Notes: a model not told the origin generated them from the letters alone. Positions 22,801-38,064 are shown, numbered from the stretch's first letter. The stretch is 64,000 bases of DNA from Pelecanus crispus (GCF_030463565.1 NC_134644.1:149755967-149819966); one strand, 5' to 3'. Numbers and translations are program-made.

Positions 22801-25800
22801 CATTTGAGAAAGAAATGTACTTTTTTGAGGCCTTAAAATGAGATCTGAGCCAATAGACTCCATTGGGAAAGCATCTGCTTTTTTATCTGTAACTTTTGAA
22901 GACCAAAGCATAAATTTGATTTATCTGTAATGGTTTCCCCTTCTGCTCTCCACAGGTTTTGAGATTAGCGTTTCTGATCTTGTTGATTTTTACTATTCTG
23001 AATCACGGGGCTCACCTTCTAGTGCTCTCTCTGGTCATGTTCTCCCATATAAAACACGAGTGTTCTTCTGCGGCAGACTGCGAAAACACTTCTTGGAGTT
23101 TTGGTGTAATGAAATTCTTTATTGCTTTGGGAGCAAAAAGAATTGTAAGTTACTAATTTCTTTAAGATTGATCATCTACTGCAGTGGGCTATTAATATTT
23201 TCTCTTATGACAAGTAGATAAGGCAGAAAAGTACATTACTAATCTCAGGTGATGTATTCAGTGCTGCCAAAAAAGACACAGAGCAGACAGTTTCCACCTC
23301 AGTGATGCAGTTAGATACCCTAGAAGGAAAAACAAAGTCAACTTGATTTTAATTACGTGTTCAGTTTGGTTGTCTTGAAATAGTTGTTGGGTAAGGAATC
23401 TCTAGAGGGTTTGCAGAAGCAAAAAAGTCTCAGGAACAGGCTTGGAAAATTCTGTTTAGGCTCTGAGTTACTGCCCTTGTCTAATTTCCCTGCAGCAGCT
23501 GCAGAGGTTTCCACCCCAGCCACCCGCCTGTCCCTTGGCTGGCAGTTCTCACCCTGGTAGCAGAGGTCATGGAAAGAGCAGACCCGTCTGGTCTTCAGGC
23601 TGCCGCAGTCCAATCTTCCTTCGAGTAGTACACCCCCATTTTCTCTTTGGCAGTAAACCTACTGGTACTAATGCTCATGATTAATTTCTGCAAACAAAGA
23701 ATAAATGTTTTTCGCTGGATTGGTTCCCAGGACCAACTTGCTGCCTGACCATATGGACGAAGTTCTGGTACAAGTGAATGGCAGTTTGAAGGGCAGAGCC
23801 ACTGTAGCTGGGACCTAAATGGACTTAAGCCACAACTGGTCCAAACCTTCTGTTGCCCAGTCCATAGGCTGGTAAACTGTACCTAAGCTGACTTTAATAT
23901 ACGTTACTACCACAGCTAAGGTCTGTGATTCATGCTTCATTTTGGACTTAGCTGTTACAGCTGAAGAGAAAACTTGCAGAAAGGGTGGTAGCAGGAGTCT
24001 CTCCGTGGCTGCCTTTCAAAGAGGAACTGAATGAGGACAGATGTGCTTGTTTCCAGCAAGTGATGCCACCCAAGTCAGCAGATACATCTTGCTTTGCAGT
24101 GGTAGCTGGTGTACACTACAGTCGTGATTATTAAAAAGACCTTACATAGCCAAACCCAGCTTATCCGATACAGGCGGATCATACGGGGCTTTTTGGTAGT
24201 TGTCCGATTTTGGACTGTTCCAACAAATCTGGTTACGAGAGAGGAGAAAGTGGTCAAACTGAAAGAAACTTAGAACAGCTTATGCTGAATGTCAAAACAT
24301 TGCTTAGAAGTTTGCTGTGCTAACAGCAGGTGACAATGGTATCTTCAGCCTCACATCTAAATTTTTCACTGGGACAATTAATTTTTTGTTTCATTGGAAA
24401 AAGAGGTGGTCAGAATAGTATGACTGTGACTGTCTTCCTGTGTTTACATCTGGCAGTAGGTGAGCTGAAAACTCATTCACAAGTCTTTTTCCATACAGGA
24501 AAAGGTATTTCCCATGCTAAGTGGTGCTTCTATTAGCAGTCCTGTCATTGCTCAAAATAGGTCTGAATTTTTGGTCCTGAATATTGGTTTTGGGTAAAAA
24601 TAACCCTTTTGACACAACAGCATGAGTTATTTTGTGTTCATAAGTGAACAAGACTTCATGCTTTCTCTAGTATAGGAATTTTCGCATGGCTAGACATGTT
24701 TTTGGTCCTGTCCCCCCCCCATCATACTCTCCCATCTGATGTTATTTGTGAAACAAATTTGTGAAAATTGCTTTATGGTTTAAGCTTTTAGACAAAAAGA
24801 AGTCAATGCATGTTTTAGCTTTATTTGAGGACAGATAATATGGCAAGTTCTATTTAAAGTAGAAGCATAAAAAACCCCCGTACAAAGTAAATCCTGTTTT
24901 GCTGACCCTAACGTTAAGTCAGGAGATGAACCCAGCAGTTAAAACCAGTATGATATATGTGTCTATGAAGCATATCTGACATTTATATGCTCTTTTTTTT
25001 TTTTTTAACCCAGTGCTGTTTTCTTGTGATTATGGTGCAGCTGTCTCAGCTATCTCATCACTGTGTTACACACCACACTCTTGTCAGTTCCACCATCATG
25101 CATTTGTAGGCATCGAGGGTTCACCAAAGTCAGAGCAGTTATGTTTTGGGGGAGCAGTAGTCAAATTTTCTATTTTATTTTTTTTTTTCTCCCCTTTCAC
25201 ATGCTGCTTTATCTCCTTTGGCTTTTCCTCATTGTTGTAATGCTGGAAGATACGGCACTTCTCCGTTGCTTCTGTTCTCAGTGCATTGGTTTTAGAATTA
25301 AATGTATTCATACGCCTGCTTTCTGAAAATCCAGAACACACGGCCCGGTTAAGCAGCATGCAAACAGGAATGGGAGCATGGGAAAGTTCCTTTCAAGAAT
25401 GTCATATAAAAATAGCTATTGGGAGCCTGTTGTATGTGAACTGCATATAAAAAACCAGATGCACACTGGATAAATAATAATAACTACAGTAGGCATCTGT
25501 CTAATGCAACCTTCCAAAATTATCAAAATGAAACACACTGTCTAAGGTCTCCTGTCCCTACAGACAAGTAGCGTAGGAAGGATGAAAGTCATCTAATACT
25601 AGTGTTTTTCCTGGAAAACATTTTCAGCTGTGGTGAGGTAACAGCTGGGCTGTTAGCTGCAAGCATCGCTGCAACTGCAAGTGGTGGTCTGTGCAAGCTC
25701 AGCTGCTCTTCTGAGAGCAGAAGGTAACTTTGGTGTAGAAAAAGCCTTAATCTAGGAATTAAATGGGATAGTAAACTCAAGAATTATGTAGGCTTCTTGC

Positions 25801-27755
25801 TGACCTTGCCTGCTCTCCAGGCGTAAGTACTTTGTACTCGACAAGTAGGGCTTGTTGGCAAACATGGAGTAAGGGGTGTAGGATTAGTGTTGCCATCAGA
25901 TCTGTTTCAATGGATAACTGGGAAGTTGCTGTCATCAGGGAGCAGAAATGATATGTAATTCATTGCTGAAAGCACTGTTTATATCCCAGCCTGGCTTCCA
26001 AATGGTTTCAAAGAAGAGCTTTCTGAGGAGTGACCCTAATATGGAAATCGTGGAAGTGTGGGCAGATGTGGTGAGACCGTCATCCTGAAAGGAGCAGTGC
26101 TTCATCAAGAAGTCAAAGATGGCTTTTTTGGCTGTGTCTGAATGGAGGAGCAGTTGTAACTTTATGAGAACTCTGCCTCATCAGTTGCCCCTGCTTGCAA
26201 GCTGATGTATGTGATAAAATCAAAATTGAGTGTAAGTGATCCTCTAATACCAGTTTTGTTTTAATTTGGAATTGCATTTTAGTTCTGAGGAGGCTGAGAT
26301 TTGCAACATCTGGATTCACTGAAGGAGGCAGAGGCTGTATTCTTCCTCATACTAGTAGCCCCAGAGCCCCAAATATTAAATAGTCTCTCTACTTGTGCTG
26401 TGGATAAAGACCTCTGAATTTTAGGCAGTTAGGGCAAATGTGCAGTTTTGGAAATCACCATTTATAGCTAAATCAAAGTAAAGTGCTCTAAGTAGGTTGA
26501 TTCTGCAAGCTTTTGTCTCCGTAATGATTGGTTTTGTGACTAGAAACACTTAGAGGCAGCGTTTCCAAAGCTGTGCTTGCAGAGGGCTATTCAAAGGGTA
26601 GGATAAAAGCCAGAGGTGTCCTAATAGCCAGGGTCCCTGCCCAGTTTGGTAACACTGTATCTAAATAGCAATTTAAAGAGTGTCTAAATAGCTCCAGTTT
26701 TTATTGTGTTCCAGGCGGAAGTCCTCTAGCAGACCCAGAAGGAGCTTGTGGCTGTTGTGCAATAGCAGAAGGACAGGGTGAGCAGCTGGGTTCTGGAAAT
26801 GGAGCTGTGGAGTCTCTCGGCTCCGCTTGGCTGAAGTCCCTGTGTGCTTCCTGAGTTTGGGTGCAGGCACTCACCTGGGCCTCCTGTATTCATGGCAGCG
26901 GCGGTGAGCTGGTTTTCTCAAAGACGGCCAGTGTAAAAACTTTTCTGGAGTTTGGGAGCTGACATGCAGGTCAGATTGCCTTACGCAATCTGAACTGTGC
27001 AGAAGTGTTTAAGACCTAGGAGGAAACTTTTGGCTGTTTTGTTTGCTCCTGTACTTTCTTGGCATAATTTATTCTTTGAGTATTACTGGTCCGGTGCAGT
27101 GTCAGAATCATGTCAGTGCAAAGGCAGGGAGATGTCTTAGTGTAATATTTGCAGAGAGTGCAAAATTTGCAGGTTGATCACATTCTGTCTCTAATAGCGT
27201 TGCAGATGCTGTAAAATGTGTGCCAGATGCGGTACAACGTATGCCAGAAAATGACATATATGTATACCTAGCCAGCTCATGTTTGCCGAAGTCAGTATCT
27301 TCCCTTAACATGACACTCAAGTACAGTATCAGCTTTTGTATTGTCACATTCAAGACCCTATTAAGCATCTGGATCAAACAAACAAAAAAAAAATGGTACC
27401 ATGGATAGTTTGGTGGCTAGAACTGAGAACCTGTGAGGATTTTAAAGGATGGACCTCCATTTGTTTTTCTAATACTATGAGATTCAAACAGTAGCTGTGT
27501 TGAGAAAAGGGAATTTTGTAGTTCATTAAAATACCTTCGTTCTCACAAGTGGTTTTTGCCATTTTGGAAAGCTATCTCCAGTGTAGCTCCTGAATATGTT
27601 TTAGCAGTGGTACTTTTTTCATTTATTCTGAAGCAGCTATTGGCATTTGTGCATGTATGTTCTATGGTATCTCTGCAAGTATAGCTGTGCAAGAATAAGG
27701 CATTTGTTTTTGCTTGGACAGTTATCTGTATTAACATTATCTAAAATATATATTA

Positions 27756-27817
27756 TTATATTATATTATATTATATTATATTATATTATATTATATTATA
27801 TTATATTATATTATATT
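27756..27817. repeat. TTATA pentanucleotide microsatellite, 12 copies
   Basis: Twelve consecutive perfect TTATA units (27756-27815), preceded by a short imperfect TA-rich stretch. The purity suggests a young, length-variable locus. Confidence 0.95.
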
Positions 27818-28109
27818 TTGGTCTTTTTCTAAAGACTTCCCTGATGAAAAATTGAAAAAAAAATTACCTTCTGGAAACTGTTGGCTTCAGGTGTCTTGAA
27901 AAATGCTGATCAAGGGCAATGGCTAATACTCCCAAACCTGAAAACTATACTGGAGGCATATTTAGCTTTATAGATAATTCACTGTGTAAGGATCTTATTT
28001 GTAATATGTGATACCATTAGTCCAATGCTACTGCACTCAAATATTTTAATTTGAGCATATGAGTGGGATTTGAACATGCAAAGTGCTAATACAGCTACTT
28101 TTCCTGGTG

Positions 28110-28148
28110 ATACTTCTGTGGTGCTAATACTTCTGTGGTACTGATACT
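28110..28148. repeat. Short 17-bp tandem duplication
   Basis: ATACTTCTGTGGT recurs with a period of 17 bp (28110 and 28127), with the beginning of a third unit at about 28144. It is a minor local duplication. Confidence 0.6.
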
Positions 28149-31100
28149 GAGAAAAAAACACAGTCCTCTAAAAGGTGCTTTAGACTCTTGGTTCCACTTT
28201 GAACATCGCTCAGGTTTATGCTGTCACTTTTTGGTTGCTTCAGAGAGAAGTTTCTTCTGTTTCAGCAGTCTGCTTAAAATGGTAATTCATTGAAAGGTAT
28301 TAAGAAATTGGTATTCATTCAGGTGTCAGTTATTCTTTGGCTCTGAGCAGTGTGCACCTCTCTTTCCCCTTAAGAAACAAAAGACCTGTAAGATACTGTA
28401 GGTGGTAGTAGCAAGGTGTAAGTTTGTGAACTAAATACTGAAAATGAGCTTTAAATTTTGCATTGAGGTGCTTTCACATGAAAAATTTATACATCTGGGC
28501 TTCCCTGTACATATTTTCCCATGCTCAGATTTTGTGTATGCAGAAAATTGTTGATACTTATCTAAGATTTGCTAACCTATTGTAGCTCAGTGTAAGCTAT
28601 CTCATAGGTCACCTGCATGATGGATCTTTGGAGTCTCTGCATGAGAATTCTGGATAGAAACATGTCAGTGTGTTAGTGCGTGAACAAAAATAAATTGAGA
28701 ACAGACATTTTCAGATACTTATTACCAGCATACCAGATACAGCAGTTGCTTACCTTTAGAACTATTTTGCTCTTCTCTATTATAAAAAACCAACACAAAC
28801 ACATCTTTAAAAATTTACTTTTGGAAGTTGAATTGCATGGCTCAGAAAAATAGGAATTGTCTTACCCAGACTCACTGGTGTCAGCATTTGTCACTGTCCT
28901 CTCTACATAATTGGTGTGTTTATTTTTTGGTATGTTCTTTGGGTTTTTTTTTTTTTTCCCCCCAGCTTTGATTTCCAGTTAACTTTTTGTAATATGACCA
29001 TTAGCTTCACTGCAGCAAGCTTTTGATCAGCTCCGCTTGGTAGTGTCAGGAGAAAGGGGCTGAGTGGTCGTGCTAATTGAAACGTCTTTCATGTGGCAAC
29101 TGAATCACTTGGAGGTATCATTTCTGGGTCCCTCCTCTTCCAATTGTTTGTCCATTTTGTCTGTCTGTAGTTGTAAGGCCCTAATGGCACACTTGTCTCA
29201 GTGTATCTGCAGTGAATAGCACTGTGGACCGTGATCTTAATTGAGACTGTTGAAGGCCACTTGAAATAAAAAAATAGAATTTTAATACTCACAGATGTCT
29301 TCTGTCATAACTGACTTTTGTCCTGCAGTAGCAAAATTGACAATTTTTTGTGTCTTAAATGGCAGTAAAAAGTAATTAGAAGTTAAATGCAAAATCAGAA
29401 CTGCCTTATGCATGGTAGCCATAGTGCTCCATGATCAAATGTGTGCTGCACTGGGGATTAGCTTTGATAAAGAAATGGTGTTGGAGCTTTCCTCAACATC
29501 AGAAAGAGGTCTGGTTCTGCTAGTTTATTCCTCAAAGTTGGCTAAAACCCAGTTTTCTATGAAGCTCTTTAAGTAAAGTGTATTTATCTTGTTTACAGTT
29601 ATGTTCTTTGCCTTGGTTCTTTACATTTTAAACTTTTCAAGCTTGCGTGTGTTTGTACATTGCAGTGCAGTCTGCTGTGGGATGGTGGCCCCAATTTTAC
29701 ATTGCCACTGAGCTGTAGCAATTTATTGCTGATGTTGATATGTTGGAATACAGTACGATATTTGAGTACCAGTATTATGCCCTAGATAACATGATGAAAT
29801 CATAAACGACATACTTCTTGACATATCTCATTGAAATTAATGTCCTTTCCCGCCCTTAATATAAGTAAAGAAATGCATGCATCATAAAGATAATTTTTCA
29901 GTCAAGTGTAATGAGAAATTCTTGACTCTGTGCCTTTTTCACATAGTGGTACTTACAAATTCATCCATTGTTGCTCTGGTAGGGGAAGGCTCGGTGGGCA
30001 TATCTTACAGTAAGGAGGCAAAAGACTAGACTATCAGTTTTCTTAACAAGTCTAGCAATATGTTCACCAGGTTTCTCAGCTTCACAAAACCACTTGAATG
30101 TTGATACCATAGCAGTGTGACAAACATACCTTTTCTTGTGACTGTAGAGAAAGACTGTATGAAAAAACCTAACAAATAAAAAAGATGTTCAGAAAAGTTA
30201 CAGTTACTTTAATATGGAAATTTTATTTATTAATATTCTTAAATGTCACATTGTATTCAGCAATGCTGAATAATTATTGACTTAATTTGGAATTTGGTGC
30301 TACTTACAGTCTGTAAAATATTATAGGTGTATGGAGTAAAATAGCTGAAATGGTTGGATACTTTTGAAAATGTTGGTCTTGCCTTTTTTTGGTCTTTCTC
30401 TTTAAAGCATTTAATAATGTGTGTAACTTCTCTGAACTTGTTGATTTAAAATGAAAAATTTTGTTCCATATACAAAGCAAAAAATGCTTTGTAGCTGTGT
30501 GGTCATAGAGGAATATTATTCTTGTCATGTATGGAAATGCTAAGAATTTAACTTACGAGTTTATAATTCTAGAGTGGTATGTGATATATGTAGGTGAGAT
30601 TATTGTCTGGTGTAATTTTTGTTAAGGCCAGACCAGTCACTTCATCAGAAAACTTGGCCTGTTGCACCCAGTTACATAATGAGTAACTAAGTTTACTTAT
30701 TTTGGTGGGTTTTTTTGGCAAATATCCCAATCCTTAGTAGTGTATAGTCACCTTTAAAACAGATTTGATTGTTGGAAGGAGACACTCAAAGTATTTGTAT
30801 TTTCTGGCCAAAATCTGGAGCAATGTAAAGCATACATATGTTCTGTAGAACTGAACAGCCTTCTGCTGGAACGTTGCTTGGAGGGGCACGAAGTGCCTGC
30901 GGGAGCCAGATGCTTGACACTTTGATGTCTTTCAGCTTTCATAGGGGTGGCAGACCAACTTGCAACAGTGATAGCTGTGCACTGACTGTTGTTAACGAAA
31001 CTTGGTTTGCTCCCGTTACAACGTCCATCCATCAGCCTTAGCAGCTTTTGATATCCAGAGATATGGATTGATCATTTGCTCATAGCTCATACCTTCTGTT

Positions 31101-34002
31101 TTAGGCTTTATCCTGGTATGAAGATAGGCTTCATCCTTTGGCCGGATGCAATCTGCTAGACTTTCTGTAAAAACTCATGAAGAAAATATTTAGCATCAGA
31201 ATTGCAGGAATAATTTAACTGTAAGTACAGGATATAAGATGTTTTGTTGAACGTGTTTTCAAAAAGAAACTTGGTTTAGAATTTTGAGTGATAGATGTTT
31301 AAGTATGTGACCTTACTGGCAATTCTTCTTCGGTGCACCTTAATTTGTGGCCTCTTTCTCTCTCTTGGGCACTTCATTCTTTTCCATAGCCTAATTCGTC
31401 TCCTCAGGTAAGAAAATACAGAAAATAGGGAAAAGGTTGTAAGAGAAGATTTCTGTGGTTATATTGCCTCAATAAAAAGGGGGTGCTTTTCTCCTGTAGG
31501 AGAGGCTGAAAGAACAATATGTGGTTCTGAAGAGTTTGTGTCTCAATTCTGTACGAATTTCATGAAAAGATACAGGATGTGTGTCTATTCCAAGGGCCTT
31601 TGCAGTCAAGAAATGTTCCTTAAATTAGTAAGAGGCCACTAATGTTTTGTCTCGGTATGGGTGTGTGTGAATATTCTTTTCTTCATAACCCAGTCTTTCT
31701 GTGTCTGAAGGCAACCTGTCTTGTTTTTTACGCTAGAGCAATAGTAACGGACTTGAAGGACGTGTCACCAAAGTTGAGCATCAAAATACCAGATAATATA
31801 ATTGCAGCCCTATTCTGTTATGTTTTGATTTAATTGTCCAAAATCATCTTTCCCACCCCACCCTAGTTGTCTTTCAACGCCATCAGCTGGCATTATCTAT
31901 GTACTTTGGAATTTATTGTAATATGAACGGCATTGTGTATTTCAGTGTCATTGTTTCCTAACTGCGTTTCTTTCATTGAATATTTCTGTTCTATTCAGTT
32001 GTTCTCATCTAAAAATCTCACTGAATTCCTGTCTTTTGCCTCTGAAAAGATAATGTACTCCCTTTTGAGAACTGTATTTTGAATGCTCATTAAGAATAAT
32101 ATCAGCTGCTATGTGGCCTAGGCATTGTTTGGTGATAATGGCTTTTTTTACTTAATTTTTGTCTTGGCTGTCACTGCTTCTTAGGGAAGTAGCAGACTGA
32201 GCATTTCTGTAGCTCCGCTTGTACAATACTCTGCACATGGATTATGGTGTGATTCTTCAGGATTACTGCCATCTGTTGTAGCAGCAGCTACTGAATAAGA
32301 TTATGTCAAGGTAGCCTGTTACTATTCTGAGGCTTGCAGGTGAAGGAGTTAAGTGTGGTTCTTTTTACTGCTTCCTTCCTATATTAAGCCATAGTACTTT
32401 ACGCAATACAGAATATAAATAGGGTAGGAACTTTTACTTTTGCAAAATAAGGAGCTATGACTGCAATGTCTATGGGCACATTTGGACTTTCTCTGTTTTA
32501 ATCCTTAGCATTCTTTAAAAATTTCACTTCCTGTTCTGTCCACATAAGTCAGTATCACTACCTGGGCATATATGGTCATATGCTACCAGGTCACACTTAT
32601 CTTTTCAAGGATTTCAAGACATACCTTGAATTACAGCAAATAAAGATAGTTCTTCTGAAGTTAGTAAAGGTAAACCAGCCCATGATTTGGTGTTTCCTCT
32701 GAAGTTTTAGACTTTTTGGTCCTAGTAATAAGATTTCATATTGTATGCAAAGTCTTGTATCCATATTGTGTTGTACTCTTTCTTTCCTTAGCTTTAGATG
32801 TAAAAAGGCTCATTTTAAGGACTTTGTAGTGTGTGATACACTTGACTGTGAGTATTCCCAAAGCCAAGATTTTCCAACTGATTAAACGTTCTCCCAGACG
32901 AGGAATCTTGACAATTCTGGAAAAGCAGTCTTTGAGGAATGTCTGCTTTTCTGCTTCACTCTTCAAGATCATAAAGCTTTCCCCCCCCCCACCCCCCTTA
33001 TCTTTCTAAGTGATGGAAGGACTCTATGACTTTATTTTTAGGCAGAAATCTCCTCCTCGTTTTGCAAGTTCACCTAGCCTTCCAGCCATCCTACTCCACA
33101 GCTGTCACAACAAACTTTCTTTCAGATGCTATTAAATGTATCAGACATCACTCTGCAGCATGTGAGTTTGTTACCCTGGGGTTTTTCAGTCTATTCTAAT
33201 GTTACCAAAACTACTGTGTGATTTCAAGGTTTCCTACATTCCTTGGAGGAAAATCAAATGGTACATAGTTAGGAAAATGATAGATACTGTGCAGATTCAG
33301 CAGATCTCTAGCAATTAAGTGGTTAATATCCTCTATTGTTTTCTTTCCTCATTTCCCATAACCATGACTCTTGTGAACTCTCTGTATCCCTTTGTCTGTA
33401 TTTTCAACTGGGATTTTGGGAAAACTTTGCCACACTGGAGAAGAAGCATTGCTCTAGCTTTGTTTATCATATTTCTGTTCCCTGTGCTCTTCTTTCAGCT
33501 ATCTGATTGCTGTAGACAGTGTTCTCATCTGAGATTTTTTTATCCTCTTTCTCTCATTCTTTTCCATCTGTTACATTTAAGTAATTTGTATTGTAATGAT
33601 TTTAATAGTGGTAACACCAGTTGGCCTAGTTACAGATTGTGTATGTTAAAGCTCTTTTATATAGGGACACCATAAAAGATGAAGATCCCAATGGTCTTTC
33701 CCTTCAGCATCAAAGACAGCAGTTAGCTACGGACAAATGGATCAGACAATACGTGGAAGCATCCTTATAGTTAGCTGCTTAGCTAATATTAAACACATGT
33801 ATTGGGACACCATCCACGCTACCAGTGCAGCATTGTGCTGTACCTTTCATGCTCTTATACTACTCATTGAAGTTGGAAAAGACTTATTTCCTGCCTTCAA
33901 TTTCTCTTTTTCTTCTGCATATCTAGAGCCTTTCTCCCTTGATTTTTTTTTTTTTTTTTTTTTAAATCCCTTCAGCTTGTGTTTATGGCTTCCTTTCATA
34001 TT

Positions 34003-35590
34003 CTGAATCACAGGTTTAGGTTGGAAGGCACCTTTTGAGCTCATCTAATCCAAAACCCCCTGTTTAAGCAGGGTCAGCTGCAGCAGGTTGCCCAGGCCCA
34101 TGCCCAGTCAGGTTTGGAGTATCTCCCCATATGCACACTTCACAACCTCTCTGGGGAACCTGTTCCAGTGTTTGACCACCTTCACAGTAAAAAACTGCTT
34201 TCTTGTGCTCAGATGGAATTTCATATGTTTCAGTTTGTGCCCATTGCCTCTCGTTCTGTTGGTGGGCACCACTGAAAAGAGCCTGGCTCTGTCTTTTTCA
34301 TTCCCTCCCATCAGGTATTTATACCCATCGATGAAATCCCTCCTGAATCTTTTCTTCTGCAGGCTGAATAGCCCCAGCTCTCTCAGCCTCTCCTCATAGG
34401 ATAGATACTCCAGTCCCTTAATCATCTTCATGGCCCTTTGTTGGACTCTGCAGTAGGTCGATGTCCCTCTTGTACTGGGGAGCCCAGAAATGGACAAATA
34501 CTCCAGGTGTGGCCTCACCAGTGCTGAGTAGAGGGGAAAGATCACCTCCTTCCACCTGCTGGCAACACTCCTCCTAATGTGTAGCCTGCCAGGCTCTTGG
34601 TCTTTGCGATGAGGTTGCGTTGCTGACTCATGCTCAGCTTGTCCACCAGGACCCCACAGTCTTTCTCTGCCAAGCTGCTTTCCAGCTGGGTGGCCCCAGC
34701 CTGTCTTGGTGCATGGGGGTTGGTCCTCCCCAGATGCAGGACTTTTCCTTTCCTCTGGTTGAACTTCATAAGGTTCATGCCTGTCTATTTCTCCATTCAC
34801 TCTGAGTGGCAGCACAACTATCATGTACCTCAGCCACTCCTCCTAACTTCATATCATCTGCAAGTCTGTTGAGGCTGCACTCTGTCCAAGCATCCAGATC
34901 ATTAATGGAAATATTGAAGAGTAGTGGACCAAGTATTGACTTCTAGGGGACACCGCTAGTTACTTGGCTGCCAACTAGATGTTGTATGAATAATCAAAAC
35001 CCTCTGAGCTTGGTTGTTCAGCTGGTTTTCAGTCCACCTCACTGTCTGCTCATCCAGCCCATACTTCATCAGCTTCCCTAAGACCTCATGGGAGACAGTG
35101 GCAAATGCCTTACCAATGTCAAGGCAAACAGCATCCACTGCTCTCCCCTCATCTACCAAACCAGTAATTTTGTCCTAGAGGGCTATCAGGTTGATTAAGC
35201 ATGATGTGCCCTTGGGAAATCCATGCTAACTATTCCAAGTCACCTTCTTGTCCTTCGTATGTTTGGAAATAATTTCCAGGAGGATTTTCTCCTGTCACCT
35301 TGCCAGGGATTGAGGTGAGGCTGACTGGCCTGTAGTTTCCCACATCTTACTACTTGCACTTCTTGAAGATAGGAGTGACATGACCTTTCAAATATAATTG
35401 AGAGCGGCCTCACAATGACATCAGCCAGCTCTCTCAGCATTTGTGGGTGCAACCCATCAGGCCCCATGGATTTACATATGTCCAGTTTGTTTAAGCGCTC
35501 CCTAACTTAGTCTTCCTCCACTGAGGGTATGTCATCTTTGTTCCACACTTTCCCTTTGAAATGTTCTGCTAGGATTTTGCAGGGAGAAAT
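34003..35590 (-). mobile_element. CR1 LINE, long 5'-truncated relic, antisense in CPQ intron 1
   Basis: Read on the minus strand from about 35590 to 34003, this shows consecutive ORF2 landmarks. There is a reverse-transcriptase N-terminal motif (MGPDGLHPQMLRELADV, at about 35467 going down), the RT motif with LDIGKAF (around 35110), the catalytic motif as LADD (34853-34864) and the C-terminal part ([10 protein letters not shown], then RTRGNG, NRFPREV). The element ends with the inverted 3' tail at 34003. Stops and frameshifts between these blocks show it is dead. It lacks the endonuclease domain. The subfamily differs from the short copies at 1640, 4030, 15417 and 63174. Confidence 0.9.
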
Positions 35591-38064
35591 CTCTCTCTTA
35601 TATGGACTATATTCAGATCATGTCCTTCCTTCTCTATGTGGATCCAGGTACTGCCACGGCTGGATGCTCACTATCCACTCCACCTAAAGCTAAAAGAACT
35701 GGAACCCTTTTATATTACTGCATTTTAGCTTTGTTCTCATTTTGGATCACAGAGTTTCCATGGTTCCTAAGCGTAGTCTTTGGACTTGGGAAAGCTGTGA
35801 GCCTACATAACCCTTGAAGCTGGAGATGATTAAGCCATGAGCCCTACTGAAGTTTCTGAAGAGACCAAATTTGTCTGGCATAAACATGCAGTGTCTAGTA
35901 TATGAAGGGCTTTCAGTTCTGCTCAAAATGGGAAGAGGAGCAATGGTGGCTCCCACTTTTTTCTTAATATGACGGTGATTAGAAGTCCCTTTGAAGAAGT
36001 GAAAGGTTGGAGTTGTAGGTTTTTACATGGCCTTACATACACTTTTTAGGAGAATATCCTAAACATGAGGCTGCAGGCAAGGCTGGAACGGGACCATTCT
36101 GTGTCCTTTCCAAGCAGGCAAGGTTTATAGGGTCAGAGAAATAAAATAGAGGGGCTGTAACCTTATGATGAGCATTCTTGCCTCCTGGAAGGGCAAGGGG
36201 AATCCCAGATTCTTATCCCTAGTTTAGAAAATTGTTATTTTGTACTAAAGAGCCGTGGAATGAGATGCGTTGATGTGGCAGGGAGAAAGGACTATGCTTC
36301 CTGAAAGTGTGTGTTCTTCCTATCTCATTTTGCTCTAAACTTCTACTGAAGAAATTCAGTGAATAATTAAATGCATTAAACAATTGTGACTGTCCTATTA
36401 TTATTTTTTTAATTTGGCTGGCACTGCAATGTTCATTTGCTAAGTCTAACTAGTGAGATGTGCAAAAATCAGCAGTCTCTTTTCCCAGATGATTCACTGA
36501 GGTGATAAACTTAATGTTGTGGAGACTGGGACAACAGATGTGCTATTCTTTCCCTGAATTAGCAGTGGAGTGATTCCTGTATTGCAGTCCGAGTATGACA
36601 TTACTTTACCTGGCAGGGAATTATTTCTGAATGCTGCTAGATTTTGGCCAGATTATGCTGGACTATTCAAGGAGAGCACAATAAATTACATTCCCATTCT
36701 TGTGTCCTTGCCCAGGGTTTGAATTTAGTTATGCTCCTCTTACAATGCAGTGGCAGATAGTGAAACGCTGTGCGTGGCGGGAGTATGTTACATCCACAAA
36801 AGCTGTGGAAACATGTCTGTTCTCGGTGTTCGGTGGGAAATTCCTGGAAAAAGTGCAGTCTTAAATGCAGCTCCTCTGGGGCAGCCTTTGGAGTGAGGAT
36901 GCTGCTGGTTTTGAATGAGGCCAGGAAGAGCAAAGGCAGCATTTCTTAGTTAAGGGAAATGTGATAACTGTGGTTTCATTCCTCTATTGAAAAAAATGCA
37001 TGAAGTTGGTAGCTGGGGGCTGTTTGAGGTTGCCAGTGCTAATTAAACAATTCCCCTGTGTTTTCCGTTTAACAACTAAATGTATCAGCTTTGTCTGGTA
37101 GATTTTGCAAACCCTTGAACAAACACAACCCCAAACCTTAAGTTTTTGAAACTAACTCTACAAAGTTGTTGTCATACTCCACTGAGCAAGAATTTGTCTT
37201 ATGGCAGAAATCAGATTATCTTACTTGCTTCTTTGTGGATGATGAGCTTGGCAAAAATCAGGGAATGAGCATGGTCATCCTGAGAAAATTACTGATGTCT
37301 CTAGCAGAGGATGTCTATGAGCATGTAATTAACTGGTCCAAAGGGAAGGAACATGGGGAAAGTACAGAGCTTAGCAATAAAAATAGACCAATACTCTCTG
37401 TGTAGTATAACCACAAATAAACAGTAACTCAGACTATAAAAGGCTTTTTACAGTTCTCTGTCAGTGTCCTGAGATAACCCTAGAGTCTTCTGCTTCTGGT
37501 TGTGTAAGACCTTTGCCCTGTCTGTCTTGCAGAGAGAGAGGAAATCTGTGTGATAGATTTGTCATTCATAGATGAAATCACAGACGATTTTTGTTGTTCT
37601 TTTGGGAAAATGACACTTCACTGTGAAGAATTTGTTATTGCCTTGATCTCAAGTTTAGGGAACATTTGAATAATTAAGGAGAATAGCTTAATATTCTTAA
37701 ATTGCTAAAGCTATTGTTTAACTTGCTGTTTATGAAAAGACCCATAAAGACCTATGAAAGGCTGGCAGCTTCTACTGGTTATCATACGAGCTAGGCTTGG
37801 TGACTCCAAAAATTTTGTGTGTGTATTTTTTGGGGGGTTTGTTTTGGGTTTGTTCCCCCCCGACCTTTTTGTGGTTTATGGATCCTAGAAATGTGGTTTA
37901 ATCCTTTCACTCTTTCTGTGTCTTAATTCTGCATTGCACAGCTGGTGTTTCAGATAGCATCTTATGAATGCATGCCTGGTGGGTCATCCCCCCTTCTTGG
38001 GAGCTGATCAGACAGCTCTCACAAAAATGTTGTGGGTTGCCTCTTCTGTTTCCATTGATGAATC

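Noticed and set aside
34108..34824. 238-codon minus-strand open frame as a host gene
   Set aside because: It is the C-terminal part of CR1 ORF2; the upstream portion is frameshifted.
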